Assembly: GCF_003852535.1 (NCBI RefSeq)
Contig: NZ_QAJP01000007.1
Span: 124,001 to 188,000, forward strand
DNA from: Herminiimonas sp. KBW02
GTDB taxonomy: Bacteria > Pseudomonadota > Gammaproteobacteria > Burkholderiales > Burkholderiaceae_D
Direction: 5' to 3'
DNA: 64,000 bases
The notes under the pieces were generated by a model. The model ran no database searches. It was not told where the DNA came from and was given only the letters and a program-made list of their open reading frames with translations. Position 1 is the stretch's first letter, and each line of letters begins with the position of its first letter. Positions 27,443-35,413 of the stretch are shown piece after piece. Made by a program: the position numbers and the translations under genes.

Positions 27443-27471
27443 AAAAAGCGACGCTATGCGTCGCTTTTTTA
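27443..27471 (+). terminator. Terminator of the pyruvate dehydrogenase operon
   Basis: AAAAAGCGACGC-TAT-GCGTCGCTTTTTT, 20 bases after lpdA. Confidence 0.93.
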
Positions 27472-27541
27472 TTCGCTATTTTTTATAGTCGCCAACTGTG
27501 CCATCGCCCTACATCAGGAGCAGTAAACATCAGGAGCATGC

Positions 27542-28090
27542 GTGAACGTATCAAATGAACAGAACAATGCAGCAGGACAGATAGTCGATCTGCTGGCCGC
27601 ACGCCTCGGTAAAAATCGCGCGATCCATCCGGAAACAGTGATCGCAGTCGCTGCCCGTTTATCCGGCAGTCTGCTCCTGCGCTCATTTAATTTTGATCTG
27701 GCCAAGCTGGAGCCGGGCGCTATCGTGCTGTCGGCAGAGGCCAATGAGCAAGGCCCTGAATTATTAGGTCTCCTATCTTCTGCGTTGAGCAGCAGAGGCA
27801 TCCTTCTGGATAAGGAAAAGCTGGGTGGCGATCAGTCCTTGCGGGGCGAAGAGCCGCATCTTTCTTTTGCAGAGTCTCTCGTGTTGACGCAAGACGACGC
27901 GCTGCAGATCGCGCAAGAAAACAAGTTGTCGCTGGAGCAGGCGGCACAGGCTGCGACCTTGGCAGCTGCTTTTATCGTTGCGGAGTGCAGTGGAGCGATA
28001 GGTGCCGAGACGGCGTTGAATGTCGCAGTCTATGGTTTGATAGAAGGGACAAAGACAGTACCGCCACGTCTGGAGCAGGCAGCTACCTGA
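27542..28090 (+). CDS. Uncharacterised 182-residue protein
   Basis: I do not recognise this protein. The start is a GTG with CAGGAG five bases upstream; the surrounding text ACATCAGGAGCA is repeated in tandem at 27511-27522 and 27528-27538, giving two possible ribosome-binding sites. No signal peptide or membrane segment is visible. The sequence is Ala/Leu-rich and largely helical (for example QAAQAATLAAAFIVAE, residues 137-152), with several LLS and SALSS patches. It follows the pdh terminator and is convergent with a DUF3297 gene. Codon use is like its neighbours, so it is probably a genuine gene. Confidence 0.6.
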   Translation: MNVSNEQNNAAGQIVDLLAARLGKNRAIHPETVIAVAARLSGSLLLRSFNFDLAKLEPGAIVLSAEANEQGPELLGLLSSALSSRGILLDKEKLGGDQSLRGEEPHLSFAESLVLTQDDALQIAQENKLSLEQAAQAATLAAAFIVAECSGAIGAETALNVAVYGLIEGTKTVPPRLEQAAT

Positions 28091-28143
28091 AGTTTGATTA
28101 GCCGAAAGCAAACACTCCGCTTTCGGCCTAAGTGGACTGAGTC

Positions 28144-28392
28144 TTACTTGTAAAAAGCCTCTACCTTGCCTTTTACCTTAATCAGCAAAGGATTCCCTTT
28201 GCGATCCAGCGACTTACCGGCAGGGACTTTAATCCATCCTTCGCTGATGCAGTATTCGTTCACATCAAAACGCTCTTTGTCGTTAAATTTGATGCCGATA
28301 TCGTGTTCAAAAATCGCAGCGACGTGGTGTGGGCTACGAGGATCGACCGAGAGTTGATCCGGGAGGGCTGGGCGTTGTGTAGTATCGTTCAT
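28144..28392 (-). CDS. DUF3297 family protein
   Basis: An 82-residue small cytosolic protein of the DUF3297 family, recognised by LPDQLSVDPRSPHH, the GIKFNDKERFDVNEYCISEGWIKV core and LDRKGNPLLIKVKG. The function is unknown. The ATG at 28392 is chosen; the longer form would begin at a TTG. There is no clear ribosome-binding site. It is convergent with the unknown gene at 27542. Confidence 0.85.
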   Translation of the reverse strand: MNDTTQRPALPDQLSVDPRSPHHVAAIFEHDIGIKFNDKERFDVNEYCISEGWIKVPAGKSLDRKGNPLLIKVKGKVEAFYK

Positions 28393-28568
28393 GGCGACAA
28401 TTATCAACTACTGGAATGCGCAAAACAAGTTTTTGATAGTTTTTGCCAGATATTAAACACCTGTTATCGCCTTTGCTTTACTTGGGATAGCCTGCGCCAG
28501 CATCCTCGTGTCCACGTCTCATTGTTGCGGCTGGAGCCGCACAGCACATATTTTTCTCTTGGCAAAAC

Positions 28569-28631
28569 CAAAACTTGAGGTCACAATTTAGCCACGGTAA
28601 TTCTTTACCCGGGCTCCCGGCCCAAGTTTTG
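28569..28631. repeat. Inverted repeat in the 340-bp gap before the 219-residue gene
   Basis: CAAAACTTG (28569-28577) and CAAGTTTTG (28623-28631) are 9-bp perfect complements 45 bp apart, with CCGGG-CTC-CCGG between them. The gap 28393-28732 otherwise holds no gene or recognisable promoter. The repeat may be part of a leader structure; evidence is limited to the pairing. Confidence 0.35.
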
Positions 28632-28732
28632 AGCGGCTTAAATGGGTATTGCTAACATCATCACACCACACCTCGCATGGTTAATCTGCGGTGGTCGCTA
28701 AACGCTCAACGACTGCCCAATATAGGATAACC

Positions 28733-29392
28733 ATGAATAAATTCTCACAGTGGGTCGGCCTCGCCCATAAAGTTCTATCCACATCTCATCCCAAACTGAA
28801 ACTTAGTCACGCTCGCGAATGTATGGCTGCGTGGCTAGGACATCGTACTTATGCATCGCTATGTACCCATGATCTGAATGTGTTGAACGGTTCATGCAAG
28901 TACGTGATTATCGATTCGCAGGGTGCAATTGATCGCGCGCATGGAATTGGTTTTGATGTGACCGGGGACCAGTGGCGCGAAGTCGAAATGACTTTAAGTC
29001 CCAGCGGCATAAGCGGTGGTTTATGGCTGATCGATATGCATACGATGGGTTCAGCCGCTCGTCTGACGTTCGAAGATGAGCATCATGAAGATGTTGTTGC
29101 GATTTGGCAGGCCATCGGTATGGCAGATGGGCGGCGCACTTTATCAACAGATCCTCACGTGGCTGAAAATGAAATTCCTGAAGAGTTGAGATACACCGTA
29201 CAGGGAGAGATTCGTGCCTTTAATGAAGGGGAGTCACTCGCAGTGCCAGTGGACGCGCAAGTGCTGTTTAAACGTTTGGGGTTGCGGCTTTACGGAGAAG
29301 GTGAACTGCTTTCTGTCAGGCAAACAGGCATTCCCTGCGTGTATGAGCCGGATGAGGAGGTATTTGAGTTCTATTACATGTCTGAAGACTGA
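28733..29392 (+). CDS. Uncharacterised 219-residue protein
   Basis: I cannot assign a function. The ATG at 28733 follows TAGGATAACC. The N-terminal 45 residues form two predicted helices with the pattern KLSHARECMAAWLGHRTYASL, which resembles a short helical motif (LxHxxxxxxxAxxxGyxsyxxL) found at the front of several uncharacterised bacterial proteins, including some glyoxalase-superfamily members. The remainder is acidic, alpha/beta in character, and ends EFYYMSED. No signal peptide is seen. The gene is monocistronic with its own terminator and is somewhat AT-richer than its surroundings, a mild hint of transfer. Confidence 0.6.
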   Translation: MNKFSQWVGLAHKVLSTSHPKLKLSHARECMAAWLGHRTYASLCTHDLNVLNGSCKYVIIDSQGAIDRAHGIGFDVTGDQWREVEMTLSPSGISGGLWLIDMHTMGSAARLTFEDEHHEDVVAIWQAIGMADGRRTLSTDPHVAENEIPEELRYTVQGEIRAFNEGESLAVPVDAQVLFKRLGLRLYGEGELLSVRQTGIPCVYEPDEEVFEFYYMSED

Positions 29393-29412
29393 CAGGAGCA
29401 TCAACCTGAATC

Positions 29413-29439
29413 AAAAAGCCCGGTGTCCCGGGCTTTTTT
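29413..29439. terminator. Terminator after the 219-residue gene
   Basis: AAAAAGCCCGG-TGT-CCCGGGCTTTTTT; it also lies at the 3' end of the convergent SGNH hydrolase gene and could serve both strands. Confidence 0.9.
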
Positions 29440-29468
29440 AATACTATTGAAAACAGAAGATAGTCTGC

Positions 29469-30107
29469 TTAGTTAAACCACCACCCAGACCAGTCCTGCA
29501 CCAGCCCGGCCAGACGGTCATATCCCTGCTGACGCGGATGCGCAAAGTCATTCGCTATCGCTTCTTTCAGCCAGTGCTCATCTTTACGCAGCACTTCAAA
29601 TACAGACAGATAAGGCACGTTTAAACCTGCCGCGATGTCGGCAAACTGCTGATCCAGTTGTGCAACACGGCGGTTATGCGGTGCATCCGGCATCGGTGGT
29701 GGCCCTATCATCAGTGTTTTGTAGCGTGCTGTCGCTGTGCTCAGGATGGACTGGCAGTTGGCCAGGCTTTCCTGTTCCGGTACACGCAGGCTGCCTTCGT
29801 AGATCGAAGTATCGTTGACGCCGAAGGAAAACACGACCAGTTGCCCGCAGTCTGCAGGCAGACGTGCTGCGCATTCACTTTCCCAGCGCGCTGCGATGTC
29901 GCGGCTGGTGTCTCGGCGTATGCCGAGGTTGTAATGGGTGATGTTGTTGCCACGTGCTACGGCAGTCTGTATCAGGCGACCAGCCCAACCCAGGCAGAGC
30001 TGGTCGCTGGTGCCTTGTACGAAGGAGTCACCGACAAAGCAGATGCGATGATCGGTGCCGGCGTTTGGCTTGTAGTCGCTCACGTTGGGTGGCCGAAGAA
30101 TAGTCAA
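29469..30107 (-). CDS. SGNH/GDSL-type esterase
   Basis: A 212-residue hydrolase of the SGNH superfamily. All four blocks are present: block I FVGDSFVQG (Ser nucleophile near residue 28), Gly block NLGIRRDTS, Asn block FGVNDTS, and the catalytic Asp-x-x-His NDFAHP near the C-terminus. There is no signal peptide, so it is probably cytosolic. The apparent start is a TTG overlapping the TGA stop of the NlpC/P60 gene by four bases (TTGA), so it would be translated by coupling; a GTG eight codons in is the alternative. It is the last gene of an argD-nlpC-SGNH run. The substrate is not predictable. Confidence 0.85.
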   Translation of the reverse strand: MTILRPPNVSDYKPNAGTDHRICFVGDSFVQGTSDQLCLGWAGRLIQTAVARGNNITHYNLGIRRDTSRDIAARWESECAARLPADCGQLVVFSFGVNDTSIYEGSLRVPEQESLANCQSILSTATARYKTLMIGPPPMPDAPHNRRVAQLDQQFADIAAGLNVPYLSVFEVLRKDEHWLKEAIANDFAHPRQQGYDRLAGLVQDWSGWWFN

Positions 30108-30634
30108 TCGAAGTAAGTACGCGCCATTTCAAAGCGGGGCGCGAAGTAGACATTGTCCATGCGCTCTATGCGTACTTTGCCTTTGCTGGAAGGCGCGTGG
30201 ATGAAACGGCCGTCGCCTATGTAGACGCCTACATGCGAAAACGGACGGTTCAGCGTGTTGAAGAAGACCAGGTCGCCGGGGCGCAAGGTGCGCGGATCGA
30301 TTTCCTTGCCGCGCCGTGCGATGTCTGCGGCACTGCCGCTGACATTCATGTCGAGTGCCTGGCGATAGATGTAAGAGACCATGCCGCTGCAGTCGAGGCC
30401 GGCTTCCGGGTTCTTGCCGCCGAACTGGTAACCAGTGTCTATCATGCCCATCGCATAGAGCGCGATTTCGTTGCCTTTTTCGCTGACGGGTTGTGGTTCG
30501 TACAGGATGGCGTGCGCGCTCGGACGTTTGACAGGTGTGGATGTGCCGCAGGCAGCGAGCAGCGCTGCTGCCAGCAGCGCGAGCAACAGCCCGCGCATGC
30601 CGGAGATCGTGAGGCGTATGCCGCTTAGCATCAT
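30104..30634 (-). CDS. NlpC/P60-family lipoprotein endopeptidase
   Basis: A 176-residue envelope protein. The signal peptide ends in a lipobox LLAAC-G (Cys29), so it is a predicted lipoprotein. The NlpC/P60 domain has catalytic Cys82 in DCSGMV, His134 in FSHVGVYIG and His146 in FIHAP. These enzymes cut peptide stems in peptidoglycan (typically the D-Glu to diaminopimelate bond). Five bases separate it from argD and it overlaps the SGNH gene, so the three share a transcript. The first of two adjacent ATGs was taken as start. Confidence 0.9.
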   Translation of the reverse strand: MMLSGIRLTISGMRGLLLALLAAALLAACGTSTPVKRPSAHAILYEPQPVSEKGNEIALYAMGMIDTGYQFGGKNPEAGLDCSGMVSYIYRQALDMNVSGSAADIARRGKEIDPRTLRPGDLVFFNTLNRPFSHVGVYIGDGRFIHAPSSKGKVRIERMDNVYFAPRFEMARTYFD

Positions 30635-30639
30635 TGTGC

Positions 30640-31842
30640 TTAGCGTTTGAGTTCGCTCAATACGCCAGACAACATGTCTATCATCTGGTCCAGCTCTTCA
30701 TACGTGACGTTCAGTGCAGGCATGAAGCGTAGCAGGTCAGGGCGCGGCGAGTTCAGCAACAAGCCGACCGGTTCCAGGTCGCGCGCTTTTTCCACGATTT
30801 GCGGACCAATGTCCGAACCCAGTTTCAATGCACGCAACAAGCCATCGCCACGTTCACCGGCCAGTCCGTGCTTCTCGGTGAGTTTGAGCAAGGCTGCGCT
30901 GAGGTAAGCGCCTTTGTCTTTGACTGACTGCAGGAAGCCTGGCGCCAGCAATGCCTGCGCCACAGCGTTGCCGACAGCTGTCATCAACGGGTTGCCGTTG
31001 TAGGTACCGCCCTGGTCACCTGGTTCGAAGCAGGCGATTTCTTCACGGCACAACATCGCTGCCAGCGGTACGCCGCCGCCTATGCCTTTACCCAGCGTCA
31101 TGATGTCTGGCGTGATGCCGGACAGTTGATAGCCGAACAGTTCGCCGGTACGGCCCATGCCGGTTTGTACTTCATCGACGATCAGCAAGACGCCGTGTTC
31201 TTTGGTCAATGCGCGCAGGCCCTGCATGAATTCGCGTGTGGCCGGGATGACGCCGCCTTCACCTTGTACCGGTTCCAGCATCACGGCGATGGTTTTGTCG
31301 GTGATGAGTTTCTTGACGCTGTCGAGGTCGTTCAGGGTGGCTTTGAAGAAGCCAGGTACTTGCGGTGCATAGATGGTGTCCCAGCCCGCTTTGCCGCTGG
31401 CCGACATGGTGGCCAGTGTGCGACCGTGGAAGCTATGGTCGAAGGTGATGATTTCGTAGCGGTTTTCGCCAGCTGCGTTTTTGTTCAGTTTGCCCCATTT
31501 GCGCGCCAGTTTGACCGCACTTTCATTGGCTTCAGCACCGCTGTTGGCGAAGAAGACGCGATCGAAGCACGAGTTCTCCGTCAGCAATGCTGCCAGTGCG
31601 ATCGACGGTTCGTTGTAGAAGGCCGGCGATGGATTGATGAGTTTTTTCGCCTGAGCATTCAGGGCTTCCTGTATGCATAGTGGCGAGTGGCCGAGGCAGT
31701 TGACCGCCCAGCCTTGCAGGTAGTCGAGATAGCGTTTGCCCTTATGGTCCGTCAGCCACATGCCGTCGCCTTCGGTGAAGACCAGTTCAGGACGATTGGT
31801 GATGTAGAGCAGAGAATTGACGGGGTACTGGCTGAATTCCAT
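30640..31842 (-). CDS. argD: Acetylornithine transaminase
   Basis: A 400-residue class III aminotransferase of the ArgD group, PLP-dependent, making N-acetylornithine in arginine synthesis (many also act on succinyl-diaminopimelate). Features: [44 protein letters not shown], and the PLP Lys in [14 protein letters not shown]. The ATG at 31842 has AGGAG eight bases upstream; an in-frame start 17 codons further up lacks a site. Close paralogues act on other omega-amines, but no competing context is present. Confidence 0.88.
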   Translation of the reverse strand: MEFSQYPVNSLLYITNRPELVFTEGDGMWLTDHKGKRYLDYLQGWAVNCLGHSPLCIQEALNAQAKKLINPSPAFYNEPSIALAALLTENSCFDRVFFANSGAEANESAVKLARKWGKLNKNAAGENRYEIITFDHSFHGRTLATMSASGKAGWDTIYAPQVPGFFKATLNDLDSVKKLITDKTIAVMLEPVQGEGGVIPATREFMQGLRALTKEHGVLLIVDEVQTGMGRTGELFGYQLSGITPDIMTLGKGIGGGVPLAAMLCREEIACFEPGDQGGTYNGNPLMTAVGNAVAQALLAPGFLQSVKDKGAYLSAALLKLTEKHGLAGERGDGLLRALKLGSDIGPQIVEKARDLEPVGLLLNSPRPDLLRFMPALNVTYEELDQMIDMLSGVLSELKR

Positions 31843-31895
31843 TTCGGCTACTCCTGAGCGCAAATAATTGAAAAAATGTCTGGTACGGAACAACT

Positions 31896-31926
31896 AAAAA
31901 AAAAGCCACAGGATTTGCCTGTGGCT
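31896..31926 (-). terminator. Terminator on the minus strand upstream of argD
   Basis: Read on the minus strand: AGCCACAGGCAAATCCTGTGGCT followed by nine T. It closes the transcript of the ferredoxin-reductase gene at 32100 and separates it from argD. Confidence 0.88.
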
Positions 31927-32027
31927 GAGTGATCGGCTTACGCTTACACGCACGGCATCCAAGGCTGGGGCAGCTGGTTACGGCGTCGCAAGAGTTTGGC
32001 GGTCATATTCATGTGAAGAATATTATG

Positions 32028-32052
32028 ACGTTTTGCGCAGTGCGTCAAAACG
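32028..32052. promoter_or_regulatory. Inverted repeat upstream of argD
   Basis: ACGTTTTG and CAAAACGT (8 bp, perfect) flank a short GC-rich centre CGCAGTGCGT. It lies between the ferredoxin-reductase gene and the argD terminator, about 190 bp before the argD start; it could be an operator or an RNA hairpin. Confidence 0.4.
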
Positions 32053-32099
32053 TTTTTCGCCTTGCTCTCTCGACGTAGTTAAACAAGCAAGCCGGGCGC

Positions 32100-33128
32100 T
32101 TAACCCTGCGCCAGATCAGCTTCCGAGGTGAAAGCGTCGGCGTAGAACTCATCTTCCGGCAATTTGCAGCTGATGCTGAATTCGCTTTGCGCTGCTTCTA
32201 CCATCAGCGGCGCACCACAGGCATAGACCTGATAATTCGACAGGTCGGGCAAATCTTCCATCACGGCCTTGTGCACAAAGCCGGTACGACCCTGCCACTG
32301 GTCGTCGTCGGTGGCGTGCGAGATTACCGGAACATAATTGAAGTGCGGTATCTCGCGTGCCCATTCTTCACACAGTGCGTGCATGTACAAATCCTTCGGA
32401 CGGCGCCCGCCCCAGTACAGTGTCATCGGGCGTTCACTCTTGTCATGCAGTGCTTGCTCGACGATGGCCTTGATAGGTGCAAAGCCGGTGCCGGACGCCA
32501 GCAGGACCATCGGCTTTTTCGAATCTTCACGCAGGAAGAAAGTTCCTTGCGGACCTTCGAAGCGAAGGATGTCGCGTTCCTTCAGCGTGGTGAAGACGTG
32601 ATCGGTAAACAAGCCGCCCGGCATGTGGCGGATGTGCAGCGTCAGGTGTTCACCCAGATGCGGCGCATTGCCCAGACTGTAGCTGCGGCGCTTGCCGTCT
32701 TTCAGCAGGAATTCGATGTATTGGCCGGCGCGGTATTGCAGGCGTTCACTGGCAGGCAATTGCAAGGCGATCAGCATGACGTCGTCGCCCAGCTTTTCTA
32801 CTTTGGCGACGCGCACTGGCAGTTTTTTGATCGGGAATTCACCTAAGCCCAATACTTCGCGTGCTTCGATCACGACATCGCTATTCGGACGCGCGCAGCA
32901 GAATAATGAGAAACCGATTTCTTCGTCGGCTGCCGACAGCGCGCGTGCCTGATGCGGGCCGTGTGTGACCGAGCCGGACAGAACCATGCCCTTGCAACTG
33001 CTGCAAGCGCCGTTTTTGCAGCCGTAGGGCAGGCCGACATTGGCGCGGATCGCTGCATTCAATATGGTTTCATCCGCATCGCAGCTAAATTGGCGACCGC
33101 TAGGCTTAACAGTTACTTGGAACGTCAT
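32100..33128 (-). CDS. 2Fe-2S ferredoxin-NAD(P)H reductase (CDP-6-deoxy-glucoseen reductase-like)
   Basis: A 342-residue soluble electron-transfer protein. Residues 1-90 are a plant-type ferredoxin domain with cluster ligands Cys37, Cys42 and Cys45 in CKNGACSSC and a fourth Cys at 77 or 78. Then comes an FAD domain (RRSYSLGNAP, about residue 150) and an NAD domain (LLASGTGFAPIK and YACGAPLMVEAA). This layout is that of AscD/DdhD-type reductases and of oxygenase reductases. No sugar-nucleotide dehydratase or oxygenase gene is near, so the partner is unknown. Its start codon lies only 12 bp from the divergent gene at 33141. Confidence 0.88.
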   Translation of the reverse strand: MTFQVTVKPSGRQFSCDADETILNAAIRANVGLPYGCKNGACSSCKGMVLSGSVTHGPHQARALSAADEEIGFSLFCCARPNSDVVIEAREVLGLGEFPIKKLPVRVAKVEKLGDDVMLIALQLPASERLQYRAGQYIEFLLKDGKRRSYSLGNAPHLGEHLTLHIRHMPGGLFTDHVFTTLKERDILRFEGPQGTFFLREDSKKPMVLLASGTGFAPIKAIVEQALHDKSERPMTLYWGGRRPKDLYMHALCEEWAREIPHFNYVPVISHATDDDQWQGRTGFVHKAVMEDLPDLSNYQVYACGAPLMVEAAQSEFSISCKLPEDEFYADAFTSEADLAQG

Positions 33129-33133
33129 ACAAT
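33106..33133 (+). promoter_or_regulatory. Promoter giving a leaderless transcript
   Basis: TTAACA (33106-33111), 16-bp spacer, TACAAT (33128-33133): five of six matches to each consensus element. Seven bases separate the -10 from the ATG at 33141, so transcription should begin at or next to the start codon. No Shine-Dalgarno sequence is present, consistent with leaderless translation. Confidence 0.6.
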
Positions 33134-33140
33134 CTCAATC

Positions 33141-34043
33141 ATGAAAATAAAATCTGCAAACAAACACTTCGGCAAACCACGCCTGCTGATACTCGGATGC
33201 GGTGATGTAGGCATGCGTCTGCTGCCGCTGTTACGCGACCGTTTCCGCATTTTTGCCGTCACTACGCAGGTATCCAGACAGGAAGAGTTGCGTGCCGCTG
33301 GCGCGATTCCGATTATTGCCAGCCTGGACGAACCGCTTACGCTGGCCCGTTTGGCAAGATTGGCATCGACTATCATCCATCTGGCGCCGCCGCCTTCGGA
33401 CGGCAAGCTGGATAAGCGCACGCGCAATCTGACCGCCATTTTACCCGACCACGCGACTCTGGTTTATGTCAGCACCTCCGGCGTGTATGGCGATTGCGGT
33501 GGGGAGTGGATCGATGAGACACGTGCTGTCCGTCCGCATAATTTGCGCGCCCGGCGCCGGGTGGATGCCGAGCAGGTGCTGCGTGCGTGGGCTCGGCGTG
33601 CCCGGGCGCGCCTGAGCATCTTGCGGGTGCCCGGTATTTACGCTGATGACAGGTTGCCGGTCGAGCGTTTGCAAAAGGGCTTGCCAGCCTTGCTGGAGGC
33701 CGAGGATGTCTATACCAACCATATCCACGCTGACGATCTGGCCAGGATGATTGCGTTGGCATTATTCCGCGGGCAGCCTGGTCGTGTTTATCACGCGGTG
33801 GACGATACCGACCTCAGGATGGGGGATTACTTCGATGCTGTGGCCGACGCGCTGCAGTTGCCGCGTCCGCCACGCCTGCCGCGTGCGGAACTGGAGAAGC
33901 AGGTGTCGCCCATGATGTTGTCATTCATGTCCGAGTCGCGCCGCTTGTCGAATCAGCGTATTAAGGCCGAGCTGGGCTTCAGGCTGCGTTATGCCAGAGT
34001 AGGCGATGCGCTGGCCAGGCTGAAGGGGCAAGGCGGGCAGTAA
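33141..34043 (+). CDS. NAD-dependent epimerase/dehydratase-like protein
   Basis: A 300-residue Rossmann-fold protein of the extended short-chain dehydrogenase group. The nucleotide motif GCGDVG (about residues 19-24), LVYVSTSGVYGDCGG (catalytic Ser and YG region) and NHIHADDLARMIALAL are typical; the middle is very Arg-rich (PHNLRARRRVDAEQVLRAWARRARARLS). The usual YxxxK Tyr-Lys pair is not evident, so it may bind rather than convert a sugar nucleotide. The ATG at 33141 is the only sensible start and has no ribosome-binding site. It is divergent from the ferredoxin reductase and ends at a terminator. Confidence 0.8.
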   Translation: MKIKSANKHFGKPRLLILGCGDVGMRLLPLLRDRFRIFAVTTQVSRQEELRAAGAIPIIASLDEPLTLARLARLASTIIHLAPPPSDGKLDKRTRNLTAILPDHATLVYVSTSGVYGDCGGEWIDETRAVRPHNLRARRRVDAEQVLRAWARRARARLSILRVPGIYADDRLPVERLQKGLPALLEAEDVYTNHIHADDLARMIALALFRGQPGRVYHAVDDTDLRMGDYFDAVADALQLPRPPRLPRAELEKQVSPMMLSFMSESRRLSNQRIKAELGFRLRYARVGDALARLKGQGGQ

Positions 34044-34068
34044 TGAGGTTTCGTGAAGATAGTGTTAA

Positions 34069-34098
34069 TAAAAAAATGGCGTTTTACGCCATTTTTTA
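34069..34098 (+). terminator. Terminator of the epimerase-like gene
   Basis: AAAAAATGGCG-TTTTA-CGCCATTTTTT, 26 bases after the stop. The following stretch to 34380 in the 483-bp gap shows no gene. Confidence 0.92.
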
Positions 34099-34385
34099 TG
34101 CCTTTTTCGGTGCATGCTTCACTTCATGCATTTCCACGAGTTTCAAAATGCCCAAATCGGGTGCTTCTGGCGCTATTTTTTACTCTTTCCTCTGAAAAAT
34201 CCCCATTACAGCGCAGTTAAGTTGTCAAAAGGCATGGTTTAACTTCAGTTTTTCTCCGCCTAATAATTTAATTGTTCGGTTTTTCCGTATATAAATCATG
34301 TGAAATTCGATTTCCAAGAATGTTAGGATTCCGTTAAAGTCTGCCCATCTGCTAAATGCAGCGATCAACAAGGGATTTAAGGGAG

Positions 34386-34457
34386 ATGGCCGATGTAGAA
34401 GCACCGGCGCCGATTACCAGCAAAGGGATTGGCTTTAACGATAAAAAATTGCCGTAA
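34386..34457 (+). CDS. Possible 23-residue leader peptide upstream of terC
   Basis: A short open frame, ATG GCC GAT GTA ... TTG CCG TAA, encoding 23 residues (begins MADVEAPAPITSKGIG, ends NDKKLP). AAGGGA lies 10 bases upstream and a second GGGAG abuts the ATG. It ends 69 bp before terC and overlaps most of a possible folded leader (34391-34496), so ribosome movement could alter that structure. No homologue is known to me; coding potential rests only on the start site, reading frame and position. Confidence 0.35.
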   Translation: MADVEAPAPITSKGIGFNDKKLP

Positions 34458-34496
34458 CGAGATCTGCGCTCGACACCCCCTGAGGCTGATACATCG
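34391..34496 (+). ncRNA. Possible structured 5' leader of terC
   Basis: CGATGTA (34391-34397) can pair with TACATCG (34490-34496), enclosing a GCCGAT/ATTGGC stem (34409-34414 with 34428-34433) and a CGAG/CTCG stem (34458-34472). TerC-family genes are often preceded by the manganese riboswitch yybP-ykoY, but its conserved GGGGAGUAG and ACAUAC elements are not found here. It may be another leader or a diverged one. Confidence 0.35.
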
Positions 34497-34526
34497 TTCG
34501 TCACTAACCAACTATCTGAGACTAAT

Positions 34527-35300
34527 ATGGAATTCTTACAAGTATTTACGACGCCGGAAGCATGGATTGCACTGGCAACGCTGGCGATGCTGGAAATCGT
34601 GCTCGGCGTCGATAACATCATTTTCATTTCGGTCCTGGTAGACCGACTGCCTAAGCATCAACAACAAAAGGGCCGCATCATCGGTCTGGGCCTGGCGATG
34701 GGTACACGTATCCTCTTGTTGCTGAGTCTGTCGTGGATGATGGGACTGGTCGAGCCGATCTTTACCGCATTCGGTCAAGGCTTCTCCGGACGTGATCTGA
34801 TCCTGTTCTTCGGTGGCCTGTTCCTCTTGTACAAGGCTTCGTCCGAGATCAAGGAACTGATGAACGCTCACGAAGAAGAGGAAGCGCAAGCTACCGTGAA
34901 GAAAGCCAGCTTCGCCATGACCCTGGCGCAGATCGCTGTGATCGACATCGTGTTCTCGCTGGATTCGGTCATTACCGCAGTCGGTATGGTCAGCCAGGTT
35001 GAAATCATGATCGTCGCTATCGTGATCGCAGTCGGTGTGATGATGTTCTCGGCGAAAGCAATTGGCGATTTCGTCAACGAGTACCCAAGCATCAAGATGC
35101 TGGCACTCTGCTTCCTGGTCATCGTCGGTGCGGTACTGGTGGCTGAGAGCTTCGAGATTCATATCCCGAAAGGCTACATCTACGGTGCAATGGGCTTCTC
35201 GCTGATTGTTGAACTGTTCAACATCCGCATGCGTCGCAACCATCACATGGCTGCATGTGATGCACCGGAGTCGGTACAGCCACACGGCATCACAGCTTAA
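34527..35300 (+). CDS. TerC-family membrane protein (probable Mn exporter)
   Basis: A 257-residue inner-membrane protein with seven or eight hydrophobic helices. TerC-family hallmarks: EIVLGVDNIIFISVLVDRLP (residues 23-42, with the conserved Asp-Asn) and the internally repeated IDIVFSLDSVITAVGM (about 139-154). A charged cytoplasmic loop HEEEEAQATVKK separates the halves. Related proteins (Alx, YkoY/MeeY, MeeF) export Mn(II), some of them feeding exoenzymes. The start has only a weak GAGAC site, so leader-dependent control is plausible. It ends at a terminator. Confidence 0.88.
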   Translation: MEFLQVFTTPEAWIALATLAMLEIVLGVDNIIFISVLVDRLPKHQQQKGRIIGLGLAMGTRILLLLSLSWMMGLVEPIFTAFGQGFSGRDLILFFGGLFLLYKASSEIKELMNAHEEEEAQATVKKASFAMTLAQIAVIDIVFSLDSVITAVGMVSQVEIMIVAIVIAVGVMMFSAKAIGDFVNEYPSIKMLALCFLVIVGAVLVAESFEIHIPKGYIYGAMGFSLIVELFNIRMRRNHHMAACDAPESVQPHGITA

Positions 35301-35356
35301 TGACGTAAAGTGATGCGGCACTCCGGTGCTGCATCACTGATCAGATGGCTGAAATG

Positions 35357-35386
35357 AAAAAGGAACCCTGTCGGGTTCCTTTTTTT
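35357..35386. terminator. Terminator between terC and the alpha/beta hydrolase
   Basis: AAAAAGGAACCC-TGTC-GGGTTCCTTTTTTT; placed between convergent genes. Confidence 0.92.
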
Positions 35387-35413
35387 ATGGGTGGCGTTTG
35401 TGGGCGATATCGC

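Noticed and set aside
25582-27444. A 620-codon open frame on the minus strand opposite lpdA
   Set aside because: It is produced by the codon bias of lpdA, its translation is rich in Cys, His and Asp without any domain, and lpdA itself is certain.
34360-34526. yybP-ykoY manganese riboswitch before terC
   Set aside because: The conserved GGGGAGUAG and ACAUAC elements were not found; kept only as a generic possible leader.
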